Origin: Nocardioides sp. B-3
Lineage (GTDB): Bacteria; Actinomycetota; Actinomycetes; Propionibacteriales; Nocardioidaceae
DNA length: 64,000 nt
Direction: 5' to 3'
Assembly (NCBI RefSeq): GCF_024703895.1
Contig: NZ_CP087968.1
Location: 3,844,001-3,908,000, forward strand
Below, in pieces: positions 10,497 through 21,125 of the stretch (its first letter is position 1; each line of letters begins with the position of its first letter). Position numbers and translations under genes: made by a program. The notes beneath the pieces are model-generated. The model ran no database searches and was not told the origin of the DNA. It worked only from the letters and a program-made list of their open reading frames with translations.

Positions 10497-10993
10497 CCAC
10501 CGAGTCGGTGAGCTTCACCGTGAACGACTCCGAACGCACCACTGAGGTGACAGGTTCGGAGACACTGCTCGACACGTTGCGCGAGCGAATGGGCCTGCGT
10601 GGCACCAAGGAGGGCTGCCTCGAGGGTGAGTGTGGCGCCTGCACCGTGCTGTTGGACGATCGCCCGATCGATTCCTGCATCTATCCGACCGCGGCATGCG
10701 CCGGTCGCGCGGTCCGTACGGTGGAAGGCGTCGGTGAGGTCGATGCGCCGTCCCTGCTCCAGCAGGCAATGGTGCGTTGCGGCGGCGTTCAGTGCGGCTT
10801 CTGCACTCCCGGGTTCGTCATGTCCCTGACGGCGCTGCTCGAGCGGGAGGCAAACCCCGACCGGGAGGCCATTCAGAACGCCATCAGCGGCAACATCTGC
10901 CGGTGCACCGGATACACCCAGATCGTCGAGGCAGTCGAGGCCGTGCTGGTCGAGAGTGGCCGGGCCAACACCGCGCAAGGGGCAACGTCATGA
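10493..10993 (+). CDS. Molybdenum hydroxylase 2Fe-2S subunit (CoxS/XdhC-like)
   Basis: The intact 166-residue protein has the two clusters of the family: a plant-type ferredoxin half with GCLEGECGACTVLLDD and a later Cys (DSC), and a C-terminal helical half with CGFCTPGF and the CRCTGY motif. It shuttles electrons from the molybdenum centre to FAD. It overlaps both neighbours by four bases (ATGA), so the three subunits are made together, in the order FAD, Fe-S, Mo typical of bacterial purine and aldehyde hydroxylases. Confidence 0.92.
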   Translation: MTTESVSFTVNDSERTTEVTGSETLLDTLRERMGLRGTKEGCLEGECGACTVLLDDRPIDSCIYPTAACAGRAVRTVEGVGEVDAPSLLQQAMVRCGGVQCGFCTPGFVMSLTALLEREANPDREAIQNAISGNICRCTGYTQIVEAVEAVLVESGRANTAQGATS

Positions 10994-13288
10994 GCGTGAC
11001 CATCGGCGCAAACATGAACCGCACGGACGGCGTGGCCAAGGTGACCGGCTCAGCGCAGTACGGAGTCGACCACGTCGTGGTGGGCATGGCACACGGAGTG
11101 GTCCTGCGCTCCCCGGTGCCGGCCGGGCGACTGGTGGGGATCGACGCCGAGCGGGCGAAGCGTCTGCCGGGCGTCGTCGCTGTCGTCACGGCCGCAGACC
11201 AGCCGAACGTGTACGGCGGATGGGTCCTCCAGGGATCAGCAGATCCTCGCAGTCGACCGGGTCCGCTACGAGGGCGAGCCTGTGGCGATCGTCGTGGCGG
11301 AGTCGCGCGAGCAGGCGCAGGCTGCGGCCGATGCAATCCTGCTCGACATCGAGGAATGGGAAGGCATCACCCTCGAACGTGCTGCGAAGGGGGATGCACG
11401 TGTCATCCACCCCGAGTGGGCGAAGTACGTTCCGACCTTCGGGGTGGACCACCCCGTGTCGGACAACTGCGCGTGTGAGGTCACCGCCGAACCCGAAGGG
11501 GTCGACGAGGCCTTCGCTCGGGCTGCCCACATCGTCGAGGGCACCTACTCGGCCCAACGGCAGTACCGGGCATATCTCGAGCCGAAGGCGGCCACCGCGA
11601 CCTACGAGCACGGCCGCTTCGTGATCACGACGGCGAGCCAGTACCCGTTCAACGTTCGCGATCGGATCGCCCAGCTGTTGGCAGTCCGGCCCAGCGACGT
11701 TCGAGTCGTGGGCAAGACGATCGGTGGCGGCTTCGGTGCCAAGCTGGACGGTTGGGTCGAGCCGCTCGCCGCGCTCGCCGCGAAGGTGACGGGACGAACC
11801 GTCAGCATTCGCACGAGCCGAGCCGAAGACATGCTCACCTGTCCGACCCGCGACAACGCGACAATGACGATCCGGACTGCTCTCGACGCCGAGGGTCGCA
11901 TGATCGGGCGTGAGTTCTCGTGCGACATGGACAACGGCGCGTACAGCGGGGAGATGCCCCGGCTGGCCAGCCTGCCGCTGTCCATCATCGGGTCGGTCTA
12001 CAAGATGCACGGCCCGATGCGTGCCAGCGTCCGGTTGTGGTATACGAACACCGCTCCCACAGGTGCGTTCCGGGCCGTCAACGGCGTCTACCTCTACATG
12101 GCGCAAGAGCAGCACATGGATGAAATCGCCGACCTGCTCGGCGTGGACCGGCGCGAGTACCGCTTGCGTCACCTGTTCACCGACGGCGAGAAGAGCCGGA
12201 CCGGTCAGGTCTTCGAGGACGCCAGCATCTTGCGTACGGCCTTCGACAAGCTCGAGGAACACGCCCCGTGGCAGGAGGTCCTCGACGGCCTCAAGCCGAA
12301 CCGGGGGGTGGGTATCGCGGCCGGCGTCTGGATGACGAACCCGATGCCGGGCGAGGTGACGATCAAGATGTACGAGGACGGCACCGCCAGCCTCATCACC
12401 GCGGCGAACGACAATGGTTCCGGTGCGGTCTCGATGGGTCTGACCCAGATCGTCGCCAGCGCGCTCGGCATGAATGAAGGCGACGTTCGGTCGTCCCTTC
12501 CGGACACCGATGTCTCCGGATACGACGGGGGCTCCCGGGGAGGTCGCACCACGGCCATCGTGGGCACAGCGGCCCTCGAGGCCAGCATCCGGGTCCGGGA
12601 CAAGCTCCTCGCCGTCGCGGCCGGTCTCCTCGAGGCCAGCCCGGAGGACATCGAGCTCATCGATGGTCATGCCCGAGTCAAGGGGGCTCCGAGCTCGGCA
12701 GTGCCCCTCGCTGCTGTTGCCGCGACGGCGACCTTCACGACGGGTTCGATCTCGGCAACGTCGTCCTACACGTCTCCGCCCATTCCCTTCGATGCCGGCT
12801 GCGCGTCGGGCGCGCTCTTCACGACCATGAGCACGCCGACCTACCACGTGCATCTCGCCGTGGTCGAGGTGGACGAGGTGACTGGGCATGTCGAGGTGGT
12901 GCGCTACATCGTCGTCCAGGAAACCGGGAAGGTGATCAATCCGGTCGGCGCCCGCGGACAGGTCCGGGGCGGAGTGGTGCAGGGCATCGGATACTCGCTG
13001 TACGAGAGCATGCGCATCGGCGACGACGCGCGACTCGTGGAGAGGAGCCTCGAGAGCTACCGTCTGCCGCTCGCAGTCGACGTTCCCGAAGTCGAGATCA
13101 TCTTCATGGAGCACCCCGATCCCCTGACCGGTCACGGTGCCAAGGGATTGGGAGAGGCCCCGGTGGTTCTCACCGCGGCTGTGATCTCCACCGCCGTCCG
13201 CCATGCCACGGGCAAGTCGTTCACGGCGATTCCGATCACCCCGGAGGACGTGCTCTTCGCACTGGTGGACGCGGAGTCTGATTCCTGA
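10990..13288 (+). CDS. Molybdenum hydroxylase large, molybdopterin-binding subunit
   Basis: The N-terminal part RTDGVAKVTGSAQYGVD starts the aldehyde oxidase/xanthine dehydrogenase a/b hammerhead domain. Cofactor-binding patterns follow: TIGGGFGAKLDG, GAFRAVNG, GGSRGGRTTAIVGTAAL, and near the end GQVRGGVVQGIGYSLYE and GHGAKGLGEAPVV, whose Glu is the expected catalytic base. The AYXCSFR loop of true CO dehydrogenase is not present, so this is a CoxL paralogue, a purine or N-heterocycle/aldehyde hydroxylase. One extra base near 11230 shifts the frame after VYGGWVL; correction gives 765 residues, the normal size. It needs molybdopterin cytosine dinucleotide; moaE lies 14 kb downstream, but no maturation factor of the XdhC/CoxF kind is adjacent. 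Confidence 0.88.
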
Positions 13289-13312
13289 CCGCAGGCTCGA
13301 CCAGCAAGGCGA

Positions 13313-13342
13313 GGGGGTCATCGGCACCGGCCGATGACCCCC
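13313..13342. terminator. Bidirectional hairpin terminator
   Basis: A 12-base perfect stem, GGGGGTCATCGG against CCGATGACCCCC, with a six-base loop lies 25 bases after the hydroxylase stop and 49 bases before the convergent gnd stop. It has no long T run, so it may act as an intrinsic or bidirectional stop between the two convergent units. Confidence 0.75.
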
Positions 13343-13390
13343 TTGACGCGTAACGTTTCGCCGCGAGGCGTGAACTGAACCGAGTTTCGA

Positions 13391-14285
13391 CTACCCGGTG
13401 GAGCCGGAAGTGCTCGTGACTGCATGTCCGCCGAACTGGTTGCGGAGTGCGGCGATCATCTTCATGCTCGGTGAGTCGTCCCGGCGTGAGGCGAAACGTG
13501 CGTAGAGCGCGGCTGTGATCGCGGGCAGGGGGACGGCCTGATCGACTGCGGCCCGGATGGCCCAGCGGCCTTCGCCGGAGTCGGCGGCGTATCCCCGCAC
13601 GTCTCGGAGGTGCTCGTCCTTGTCCGGGGCGAGCACGGCAAGGTCGAGGAGCCGAGGAGCGGACGACGGATCCGTGCTGCCACGAGCGGAAGACCTCGCG
13701 CACGTCGGTGACCCGGTTGGCTGTCTCCAGCAGTTCCCAGCCCTCTGCGAAGGACTGCATGACGCCGTACTCGATGGCGTTGTGAACCATCTTGGCGAAG
13801 TGTCCGGCGCCGGTCGGTCCCGCGTGGACGAATCCCTCACCACCGGTGGGTGTCAAGGCATCGAAGATCGGTCGCGCTGCAGCCACGTCGTCGTCGGAGC
13901 CCCCGCACATGAGGGCGTAACCCTCGGTGAGTCCCCACACGCCACCGCTCACTCCGCAGTCGATGTAGGCGACGCCGCTGGCGCCAAGGATTCGGGCGTG
14001 GTGTTCGTCGTCGCTGTGGTGCGAGTTGCCGCCGTCGATCACCGGGTCGCCGGGGAGAGCAGTTCGGCGAGCGTCTCGATCGTGCGTATGGTGGCGTCCC
14101 CCGCAGGGACCATCACCCACAGTCGGCGCGGGGTGGGGATTGCTTCCACGAGTTTCGCGAGGGAATCGACGTCGCTTGACTCCGAGTGCGGGTCGAAGCC
14201 GATGACGGACAGTCCTGCTCGCCGCAGCCGCTCGGCCATGTTGCCGCCCATGCAGCCCCGGGCCGATCATTCCGATCGTTTCCAT
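13391..14285 (-). CDS. gnd: 6-phosphogluconate dehydrogenase, short (NAD-preferring) type
   Basis: The protein starts METIGMIG and, after one shift, continues CMGGNMAERLRRAGLSVIGFD, the Rossmann fold of the family. The catalytic region GDPVIDGGNSH, CGVSGGVWGLTEGYALMCGG and GHFAKMVHNAIEYGVMQ is unmistakable. Three frame slips, near 14262, 14045 and 13670, interrupt it; the corrected length of about 297 residues matches the short GndA/YqeC class rather than the 470-residue enzyme. It decarboxylates 6-phosphogluconate to ribulose 5-phosphate. Its neighbour glpX on the same strand is 50 bases upstream, so the two may form a sugar-phosphate operon. Notably fgd, which produces the lactone precursor, is in the same window. 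Confidence 0.87.
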
Positions 14286-14335
14286 TGAGTCCTCGTCTCT
14301 GTTTGATCTTGTGCGACCGGGGCGATGCCGTTGGC

Positions 14336-15367
14336 CTAGTGAGTGGTGGGTGTGGTCGATTCGATGAAGTCGACGGTCCGGTGTCGCGAGTGCATGACGA
14401 CGGAGTGGGTCACCGTGGAGCCGGCGTCGCGCCTGACCCCGCGGACCGGGTCTCCGTCCGTCACTCCGGTTGCCACGAAGATCACGTCGCGGCCCGAGAC
14501 GAGGTCCTCCGTCGTGAGGATGCGGTCGAGGTCGTGGCCGGCGTCGACCGCCCGGGCCCGCTCTCGCTCATCCTGTGGCCAGAGTCGACCCCGGATCACG
14601 CCGCCCGGGCTGCGAATCGCACATGCCGCCGGGGTCCCTTCGGGAGTGCCGCCGATTCCGAGCAGCAGATCGATCCCGGTCCCCGTGCGTGCGGCGGCGA
14701 TGGCGCCCGCGACGTCCCCGTCCATGAGGAGCTGGAGGCGGGCACCGCTGCGTCGAACCTCGCGCACGAGATCTTCGTGGCGTGGCCGGTCGAGCATCGC
14801 GACCGTGATCTCTGAGGGTGCGCGGCCAGTTGCCTTGGCCACGCGCCGGATGTTCACCTCGGCCGGGGCGCTGATGTCCACGACGTCCGCAGCCTCGGGA
14901 CCCGTGACCAGCTTCTCCATGTAGAACACGGCGGAGGGGTCGTACATCGCGCCGCGTTCGGCGATGGCGACGATCGACAGCGCGTTGTTCAGCCCGTTGG
15001 CTGTGAGTCGGGTGCCATCGATCGGGTCGACGGCAAGATCACACGCCGGGGCGCCGCCGCCGGAGCCGACTCTCTCGCCGTTGAACAACATCGGCGCGTC
15101 ATCCTTCTCGCCCTCGCCGATCACGACCGTGCCGTTGATGGCCACTGTGCCGAGGAGGTGCCGCATCGCGGCGACTGCCGCGCCGTCGGCGCCGTTCTTG
15201 TCCCCACGCCCGACCCGGGCAGCCGATGCGACGGCCGCAGCCCGGGTGACTCGAGCAAGCTCCCACGCCGGGCCCGGCTCCAACGAGGACGATCCGTGGG
15301 TCAGGTCGAGCGGCGTGTGCCCGGTGTTCTGGCTTCCCGGTGCTTCAAGGGTGATGGACTCATTCAT
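14336..15367 (-). CDS. glpX: Fructose-1,6-bisphosphatase class II
   Basis: An intact 343-residue protein with GlpX motifs: GRGDKNGADGAAVAAMR, INGTVVIGEGEKDDAPML (the metal-binding GEGE pattern), LAVDPIDGT (the DPIDG phosphatase signature), and GIGGTPEGT. It hydrolyses fructose 1,6-bisphosphate in gluconeogenesis with Mn2+ or Mg2+. This is the main FBPase class of Actinobacteria. It lies divergent from a DeoR-type repressor, 190 bases apart, and upstream of gnd on the same strand. Confidence 0.93.
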   Translation of the reverse strand: MNESITLEAPGSQNTGHTPLDLTHGSSSLEPGPAWELARVTRAAAVASAARVGRGDKNGADGAAVAAMRHLLGTVAINGTVVIGEGEKDDAPMLFNGERVGSGGGAPACDLAVDPIDGTRLTANGLNNALSIVAIAERGAMYDPSAVFYMEKLVTGPEAADVVDISAPAEVNIRRVAKATGRAPSEITVAMLDRPRHEDLVREVRRSGARLQLLMDGDVAGAIAAARTGTGIDLLLGIGGTPEGTPAACAIRSPGGVIRGRLWPQDERERARAVDAGHDLDRILTTEDLVSGRDVIFVATGVTDGDPVRGVRRDAGSTVTHSVVMHSRHRTVDFIESTTPTTH

Positions 15368-15556
15368 GTGCCGGTACCTCGCTGTCTGCGCGCGTGCATT
15401 TGCGCGATGTCGCGCAACCGAGTGGAAGATATCGGGCAGATGCCGGGTCTACAATCTCCCATCCGTACAAATTGGGCCTTCCTCGCAGTGCAGGGCGCAT
15501 TATGCTGCGTGAATACGCGCGACCAATGCGCCGCACACGAGGCCGGGGGGACGAAC

Positions 15557-16310
15557 GTGACCGCGCAGGCGAGACAGCGTCAGATCATGGATCGAGTGAC
15601 GTCCGAGGGCTATGTCGAAGCCCATGACCCGGCTGAGTCCCCCGGGTGTCAATCCCTCGACCATTCGGCGCGACCCGGATTCGTTGGCCAAGACCGGACG
15701 GATCCAGCGGACACATGGCGGCGCCGGCTCGTCGCTGATGGGACTGGGGACGTGCCGTGCACGCGCAAGGTGCATGAACGCGTGTCCGAGAAGAGGATGA
15801 TCGCCGGGATCGCCGCGGACCCGGTCAAGGACGGGGACACAGTCATCCCGGACAGTGGTTCCACGACGTATGAGATCGCCGTCGCGCTGCGTGATCGGCC
15901 AGTCACGGTGATCACCAACGACCTGAGGATTGCGCATTTCGTCGCAACGAGCTCGGATGCGCGGCTCCTGGTAACGGGCGGCGAACTACTGGGCGCCGTT
16001 TTCACCTTGGTGGGCGATCGCGCCCTGTCGTTCTTCGACGACCTGAGTGCGGATTGGACGTTCCTCGGAGCGGATGCCGTTGACGCCTCGATCGGGATCA
16101 CGAACACCAACACGCTCGAAGTGCCGACCAAGCGCGCGATGATCGCCGCGGCTGCAAAGACCCTTGTCGTTGTCGACAGCAGCAAGTTCGGCCACCGAGC
16201 GCTGGCCGGGGTGGCCGCCATCGACGAGGTCGACGGAATCATCACCGACGACCAGATCGCTCCCCGAAGAACGTCATGCCTATGGCGCCGGAATCATCGC
16301 CGGCACGTAG
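15557..16310 (+). CDS. DeoR family transcriptional regulator
   Basis: The GTG at 15557 opens VTAQARQRQIMDRVTSEGYVE. One base later in frame the helix-turn-helix continues as GVNPSTIRRDPDSLAKTGRIQRTHGGA, the classical DeoR N-terminus with its conserved HGGA. The sensor domain follows: DSGSTTYEIAVAL, VITNDLRIAHFV, LVTGGELLG, FLGADAVDASIGITN and VVDSSKFGH. Frame slips are near 15627 and 15733, and an extra C in 16262-16265 hides the true tail ending GIIAGT at TAG 16308-16310. Corrected length is 250 residues, exactly typical. Such proteins sense a phosphorylated sugar; divergent glpX and downstream gnd are the obvious candidates for control, though dadA downstream is also possible. Confidence 0.85.
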
Positions 16311-16421
16311 CGACCGACATATCTTCCGGTCGCCGTGACTGTGGCCCGGTCACAGTCGGGGCCAGTCGAACTGTGCTGGCAGGGCAAGGACAGAGTGCCC
16401 GTCGTGGGCGAGCATCGAATC

Positions 16422-17667
16422 ATGGTCAACAGCTCTCGCCAACGACGCCAGCGCGTCGCAGTCCTCGGTGCCGGCATGGTCGGACTCAGCACAGCCTGGT
16501 ACCTCCGGGAGCACGGCGTCGACGTCACGGTCTACGACCGCGACGACGTGGCCGCTGGATCCAGCTGGGGCAACGCCGGCTGGCTCACCCCCAGCATTGC
16601 GGTGCCCCTGCCTGAGCCGTCGGTCCTGAAGTACGGCTTGCGAGCTGTGCTCAGTCCGTCGTCGCCTGTCTACATCCCGCCCACTGCCGACCCCCGACTC
16701 ATCCGGTGGTTGCTGCAGTTCGCGCGCAACTGCACCAACACCCGTTGGCAGCGTGCGATGCAGGCGCTCATCCCCTTGAACAACGGTGCTCTGGCGGCGT
16801 TCGACGAGATGGGCCACGGCGGCGTCATCGAACCGACGCGCACGGCGGAGCCCTTCACTGCCGCCTTCCGCACGGTGGCGGACAGCAAGGGCCTGCTGGA
16901 GGAGTTCGAGCAGATCCCGGCTGCCGGACAGCAGGTGAACTTCGAGGTCATCGACGGCGACGAGGCGCGCCGGCAGGACCCGGCACTGTCGGACGAGATC
17001 GGCACCGCAATCAGGCTCCATGGCGAGCGCTTCCTCGACCCGTCGGCCTACGTGCACTCGGTTGCCGAGTCAGTCCGCAACCGTGGTGGGGAGATCCGCT
17101 CCGACTCCGAGGTCACCGACATCCGGGCCAGCGGGTCGGGCGTCATCATCGCCGGCGAGCACTACGACGCCGTGGTGATCGCGACCGGCGCGCGCCTGAA
17201 CAAACTGGCCCGCCAGTTCGGCGTACGACGGGTCGTCCGGGCGGGACGCGGCTACTCCTTCACGGTCAAGGTGGACCAGCAGCCCCGGGGCCCGGTCTAC
17301 TTCCCGAAGCAGAGGGTGGCATGCACTCCCGTCGGAGATCGGCTCCGCGTTGCGGGGATGATGGAGTTCCGCGACGTCGCCGCCCCCCGGGACCCACGCC
17401 GCATCCGGGCCTTGGTGGACGAGGCCAGCCGCCTCTTGACGGGCGCCCACCTCGACCAGCGTGAGGACGAGTGGGTCGGAGCCCGACCCTGCACCGCCGA
17501 CGGTCTGCCACTGGTCGGCGGTACAGAACAACCCGCACGTCTTCATCGCCGGCGGTCACGGGATGTGGGGCATCACGCTCGGGCCCGTGACGGGCAAGCT
17601 CCCGGCCGAAGAAATCATCACCGGCAACAGCCCCGCGCAGCTGCGCGCGGTCAACCCCCTGCGCTGA
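16422..17667 (+). CDS. dadA: FAD-dependent D-amino acid dehydrogenase (DadA-like)
   Basis: The N-terminus RVAVLGAGMVGLSTAWYLRE is a GxGxxG FAD-binding fold, followed by GSSWGNAGWLTPS, which is diagnostic for the DadA group. The later part GARPCTADGLPLVGG and, after one frame slip near 17520, HVFIAGGHGMWGITLGPVTG complete the substrate and FAD domain. Corrected length is 414 residues. The enzyme deaminates D-amino acids, best D-alanine, to keto acids and ammonia, feeding electrons to the membrane quinone pool. A Rid-family gene follows after 11 bases, and an alanine racemase lies 2 kb away, together forming an alanine catabolic set. The start at the ATG 16422 lacks a strong ribosome site, so it is moderately certain. 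Confidence 0.82.
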
Positions 17668-17678
17668 GAAGGAAGCCC

Positions 17679-18068
17679 ATGACCAACCCGACTCACATTG
17701 CATCGCCGGACGCGCCGGCCGCGATCGGCCCCTACGTCCGGGCGGTGGCCCATCACGGTGTCCTCTACTGTTCCGGCTCGCTGCCACTTGACCCAGCAAC
17801 CGGTCAGCTGGACAACGCCGATCTGACCGCGGAGGTGCGGCGCAGCCTCGGCAACCTCGAAGCCGTGTGCCGCGAGGCGGGTACCTCGCTCGATCGAGCT
17901 CTTCGCCCGGGCGTCTTCACGACACGCCCGGAGGCGTTCGCGGAGATCAACGCGGCGTACACCGAGCACTTCGAGGGTCGGCCGGTGCCGGCCCGAACCA
18001 CGATCGGCGTGGCTGCGCTGCCTCTGGGCGCCGTGGTGGAGATCGATGCGATCGTCGCCTTGACCTGA
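17679..18068 (+). CDS. Rid family (RidA/TdcF-like) enamine/imine deaminase
   Basis: The intact 129-residue protein has the YjgF/Rid pattern: APAAIGPYVRAV, LYCSGSLPLDPATGQL, NLEAVCREAGTSLD, and the C-terminal GRPVPARTTIGVAALPLGAVVEIDAIV. The Arg in VPARTT is the conserved catalytic arginine that binds the carboxylate of the imine. AAGGAAG lies just upstream of the ATG. The protein removes reactive imines released by amino acid oxidation, which fits its position directly after dadA, and it probably shares that transcript. It ends 17 bases from the end of a convergent regulator gene. Confidence 0.9.
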   Translation: MTNPTHIASPDAPAAIGPYVRAVAHHGVLYCSGSLPLDPATGQLDNADLTAEVRRSLGNLEAVCREAGTSLDRALRPGVFTTRPEAFAEINAAYTEHFEGRPVPARTTIGVAALPLGAVVEIDAIVALT

Positions 18069-18084
18069 TCGGGACTCGCCCCGG

Positions 18085-19622
18085 TCAGTGCCCTGCTTGC
18101 TTACCGGCTATCTCCGGGCGCAATGCCGGGCGCTGGGCAGGATCGGTGAGGTCGACCGGCCATCGTTCGGCCAACCGGGTCAGGCGGTAGCGAACCGTGT
18201 TGGGGTGGATTCCGAGTGCGTGCGCCGCGCGACGGGGTTCGCCCCAGTAGTCGATGACCGCAGCCGGGGGTCTCGATCAGGTCCCCACCGTTCTCGCCCT
18301 CGTCCACGAGGAGATCCTTCACCGGCGAGACCAAGGACCTGTGGGCGAGCCCCGCAACCGCTCGGGCCAGCACCAGTGCGGTCCATGAGGATTCCAGGGG
18401 ACGCCACAGGATGCTCGAGTGAATCGGGGCTCAGCCTCATCAGCTCGTCCGCAGCAGCTCGAGACTGGGTCACCTCGGCGACAGAGTCGACCGGTCCGCC
18501 GGCGACGATGAGGAGCGACGAGTTCCGCGTGCTCTCCTCGCGGACGAGCTCGCGGAGCCACGCCCAGCTGCCGACGCCCGCGCCCTCTTCCTGCAGCAGG
18601 GCATACACGGCGTCGTCGATGTCCGCGATCAAGGGCTGGCGCCAACCACGCCGGCGGGTCAGCGCTTGCCACAGCTGGCAGCGGGCCTCTGCCGGTGTCT
18701 CGACCACGGGGCCGGAGAGGACCGCAACGCGCCAAGGACCGGGAGCGAGCCAGCTTGGCTGCCCGGCAACACGGCTCTTCAACACGGTGCGGATCTGGTC
18801 CAGGTGCACCTGCAGCTGCAGCTCGCTCTGCGCACGGATGCGGAGCAGATAGAGCGCAACAACCTCCGTAGCAGCGCGCAGCTCACGCGCTCGAGCCGCG
18901 GGGGCCGGCTCTTCCATCACGGCCCACACCGATCCCAGCCATTCGCCACCTGCCCGAACGGGCACGACGAACCGCGCCTTGACGCCTGCCTCTCCCGCCG
19001 GCACGAAGACGGCAGCGTCGGATGACGCGAGCCGACGGAAGACGCCCAGTGCGCGGAAGTGCTCGCGCACCTGCCGCGGCACCTGCCGACCCACGATGGT
19101 CGACATCCTTGCCTCGTCGACCCCCGCTTGACCGGTCGAGTAAGCGAGCACTCGAGAGGCTGGGTCCTCGATCGTGACCGGAGCCCCGAGAATGGTGCCG
19201 ATCTTGTCGGCCATCTCGAAGAGGTCGTGGTAGACGTGGTCGGCCGCGCCCTCGTCACGCCGGGTGCTGGCAGCGGTGTCGAGCGTGCTGCGCAGTAGCC
19301 GAATGGCGGCGGTCCGGGTGACGTCGGGGACCACCGCGAGCAGGGACAGCCCCGCGTCGACACACATCTTCTGGACCCTCACGTCCCCAACCCACGGGTC
19401 ACGGAGCACGAGGCCGGAAGCATCGCGAGCACGCTGGACGAGGTCGGCTACGTCGTCGATGTCCCGAGCGCCTACACCCGGGACCGGGTCACCTGTTTCG
19501 ACAACGGTGCTGTCACCCGGCTCGATCATCTCCAGCTCGCGGACCGGGATGTGTCCGTCACCCTGAACCAGCGTGATGAAGGCCGAGGTAAGGGCATCTG
19601 CGAGGCCTGATGCCGTGATCAC
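18085..19622 (-). CDS. PucR family transcriptional regulator
   Basis: The long N-terminal and middle part is in one frame (PVRELEMIEPGDSTVVETGD is the purine-regulator N domain, followed by a sensor domain including VTIEDPASRVLAYS). Near the C-terminus, shifts near 18385 and 18265 move to the frame coding EPRRAAHALGIHPNTVRYRL, the PucR helix-turn-helix, and the protein ends KQAGH at TGA 18085-18087. Corrected length is about 511 residues. The GTG at 19622 is a weak start without a clear ribosome site. It lies divergent from alr and convergent with the Rid gene. PucR-type proteins are known to activate alanine and proline catabolic genes in actinomycetes; control of dadA, alr and the Liv importer is inference. 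Confidence 0.82.
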
Positions 19623-19768
19623 GAGGCCACATTGTCACGAGAACGGTCGCCGCGGCGTTGACCTCACGTCACAATCCGACCCCCGGAAACTGTGCCGCGC
19701 GGCCAGCCAGTCCCGTTCAGGTCCGGGCGATGATCGGCCACAGCAACACCGAGATCAGGAGGATTGTC

Positions 19769-20937
19769 ATGCTCGTCGATGGACAAGCGAGTGCGTACGG
19801 CGCACAGAACCGCGGTGCTGCGCTGGCCCGGCGCGAGATCGACCCGGACGCTGTGGCGCACAACGTCGGCCTCCCCGGCGGCCCGTTGTGCTCCCGCTGA
19901 GCTGATGGTCGTGGTGAAGGCCGATGCCTACTCCCACGGAGCGGGGCAGGTCGCCCGAGCTGCGCTGGATGCCGGCGCGGCCCCGCTTGGGAGTAGCGGT
20001 CCTCGAGGAGGCGTTCGAGCTGCGACGCCCGGGGATCGATGCTCCCATCCCGGCTCGGCTTGCCGCGCCCGGTGCGCCGTGCGCAGAGGCCCTCGGTCTC
20101 GACATCGAGCTGGCTGCCTACTCCTGTTCGCAACTGGACGCGATCGCTCGGGCTGCTCAACTCATCGGGGGCGTCGCCCGGGTCCATCTCAAGGTGGAGA
20201 CAGGCATGTGGCGCGGGGGTGCCGCAGGGGAGTGGCCCGACATGGTGGCCCCGGCCCGCAGGTACGAAGAGGAGGGCGTGCTGCACGTGCAGGGGGTCTG
20301 GTCACATCTGGCCTGCGCAGACACCCCTGACAACCCGGCCAACGACGCTCAGCTCGCGGTCTTCCTCGATGCAGTGGCGACCGCACACGCCGCCGGACTA
20401 CGGCCCACCTTCCGGCACCCGGCCAACTCGGCGGCGGCCCTGACGCGGGCGGACATGCACTTCGACATTGTGCGCTGCGGGCTCGCCGTCTACGGCGTCA
20501 ATCCGCTCACCGATCAGGATGTGAACGTGGACCTGCGTCCTGCGATGGCGATCAAGGCGCACGTGGCGCACGTGAAGACAGCCCCGGCCGGCGTCGGAGT
20601 CTCCTATTCACTTACCTACGTCACGACCGCTCCGACAACCTTGGCTGTGGTGCCACTCGGCTACGCAGACGGAGTGCCAGTCCTCGCTGACCCCGGGGCT
20701 CCGATCGGACGCCCGGGGACCGCTCTCCAGATCGCCGGGCGCGTCTGCATGGACCAGCTCATCGTCGACATGGGTGAGGTGCCGGTGGAACCCGGGGACG
20801 TGGTCACCCTGCTCGGCCCCGGCGACGACGGTGAGCACACTGCGGCCCAGTGGGCCTCGGCCAGTGGGCGCAGCGCCTACGACATCTTGACCGGCTTTGC
20901 GAGACGGCGGGTCCCGATCTTCGCGCGCCAGCAGTGA
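19769..20937 (+). CDS. alr: Alanine racemase
   Basis: AGGAGG six bases before the ATG at 19769 fixes the start. After EIDPDAVAHNVG the frame slips near 19870 and again near 19985. The PLP lysine lies in LMVVVKADAYSHGAGQVARAAL, and the second catalytic residue in VGVSYSLTYVT (Tyr). Other marks are HLKVETGMWRGG, VWSHLACAD, FDIVRCGLAVYGVNPL and AGRVCMDQLIVDMG. Corrected length is 388 residues, normal for Alr. It interconverts L- and D-alanine. Because dadA and an amino acid importer surround it, a catabolic role (DadX-like) is more likely than cell wall supply; the housekeeping alr would sit elsewhere, which I cannot test here. Confidence 0.88.
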
Positions 20938-21125
20938 TGTCCGGACATCGGCCCTGAACTCACGCTCGCACAAAGCGAGGACCGCAACGTTGTCGCGGCG
21001 GGCAATGCGCTGGCCGGTCACTGGAACTGATGATCGGAACACCGATGACACACCGCCTCCTCTTCTCGCAGGACGGCGCGGTGTCACAGCAAACGGCGGC
21101 CCCGCTCGCCAGAAGGAGAACCCCA

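Noticed and set aside
11186-13327. A 713-codon minus-strand frame opposite the hydroxylase large subunit
   Set aside because: It mirrors a well-recognised gene; high GC creates long opposite frames, and its translation has no family resemblance.
15158-16615. A 485-codon frame over the DeoR gene
   Set aside because: Only the middle (15557-16260) resembles DeoR; both ends are read-through in wrong frames.
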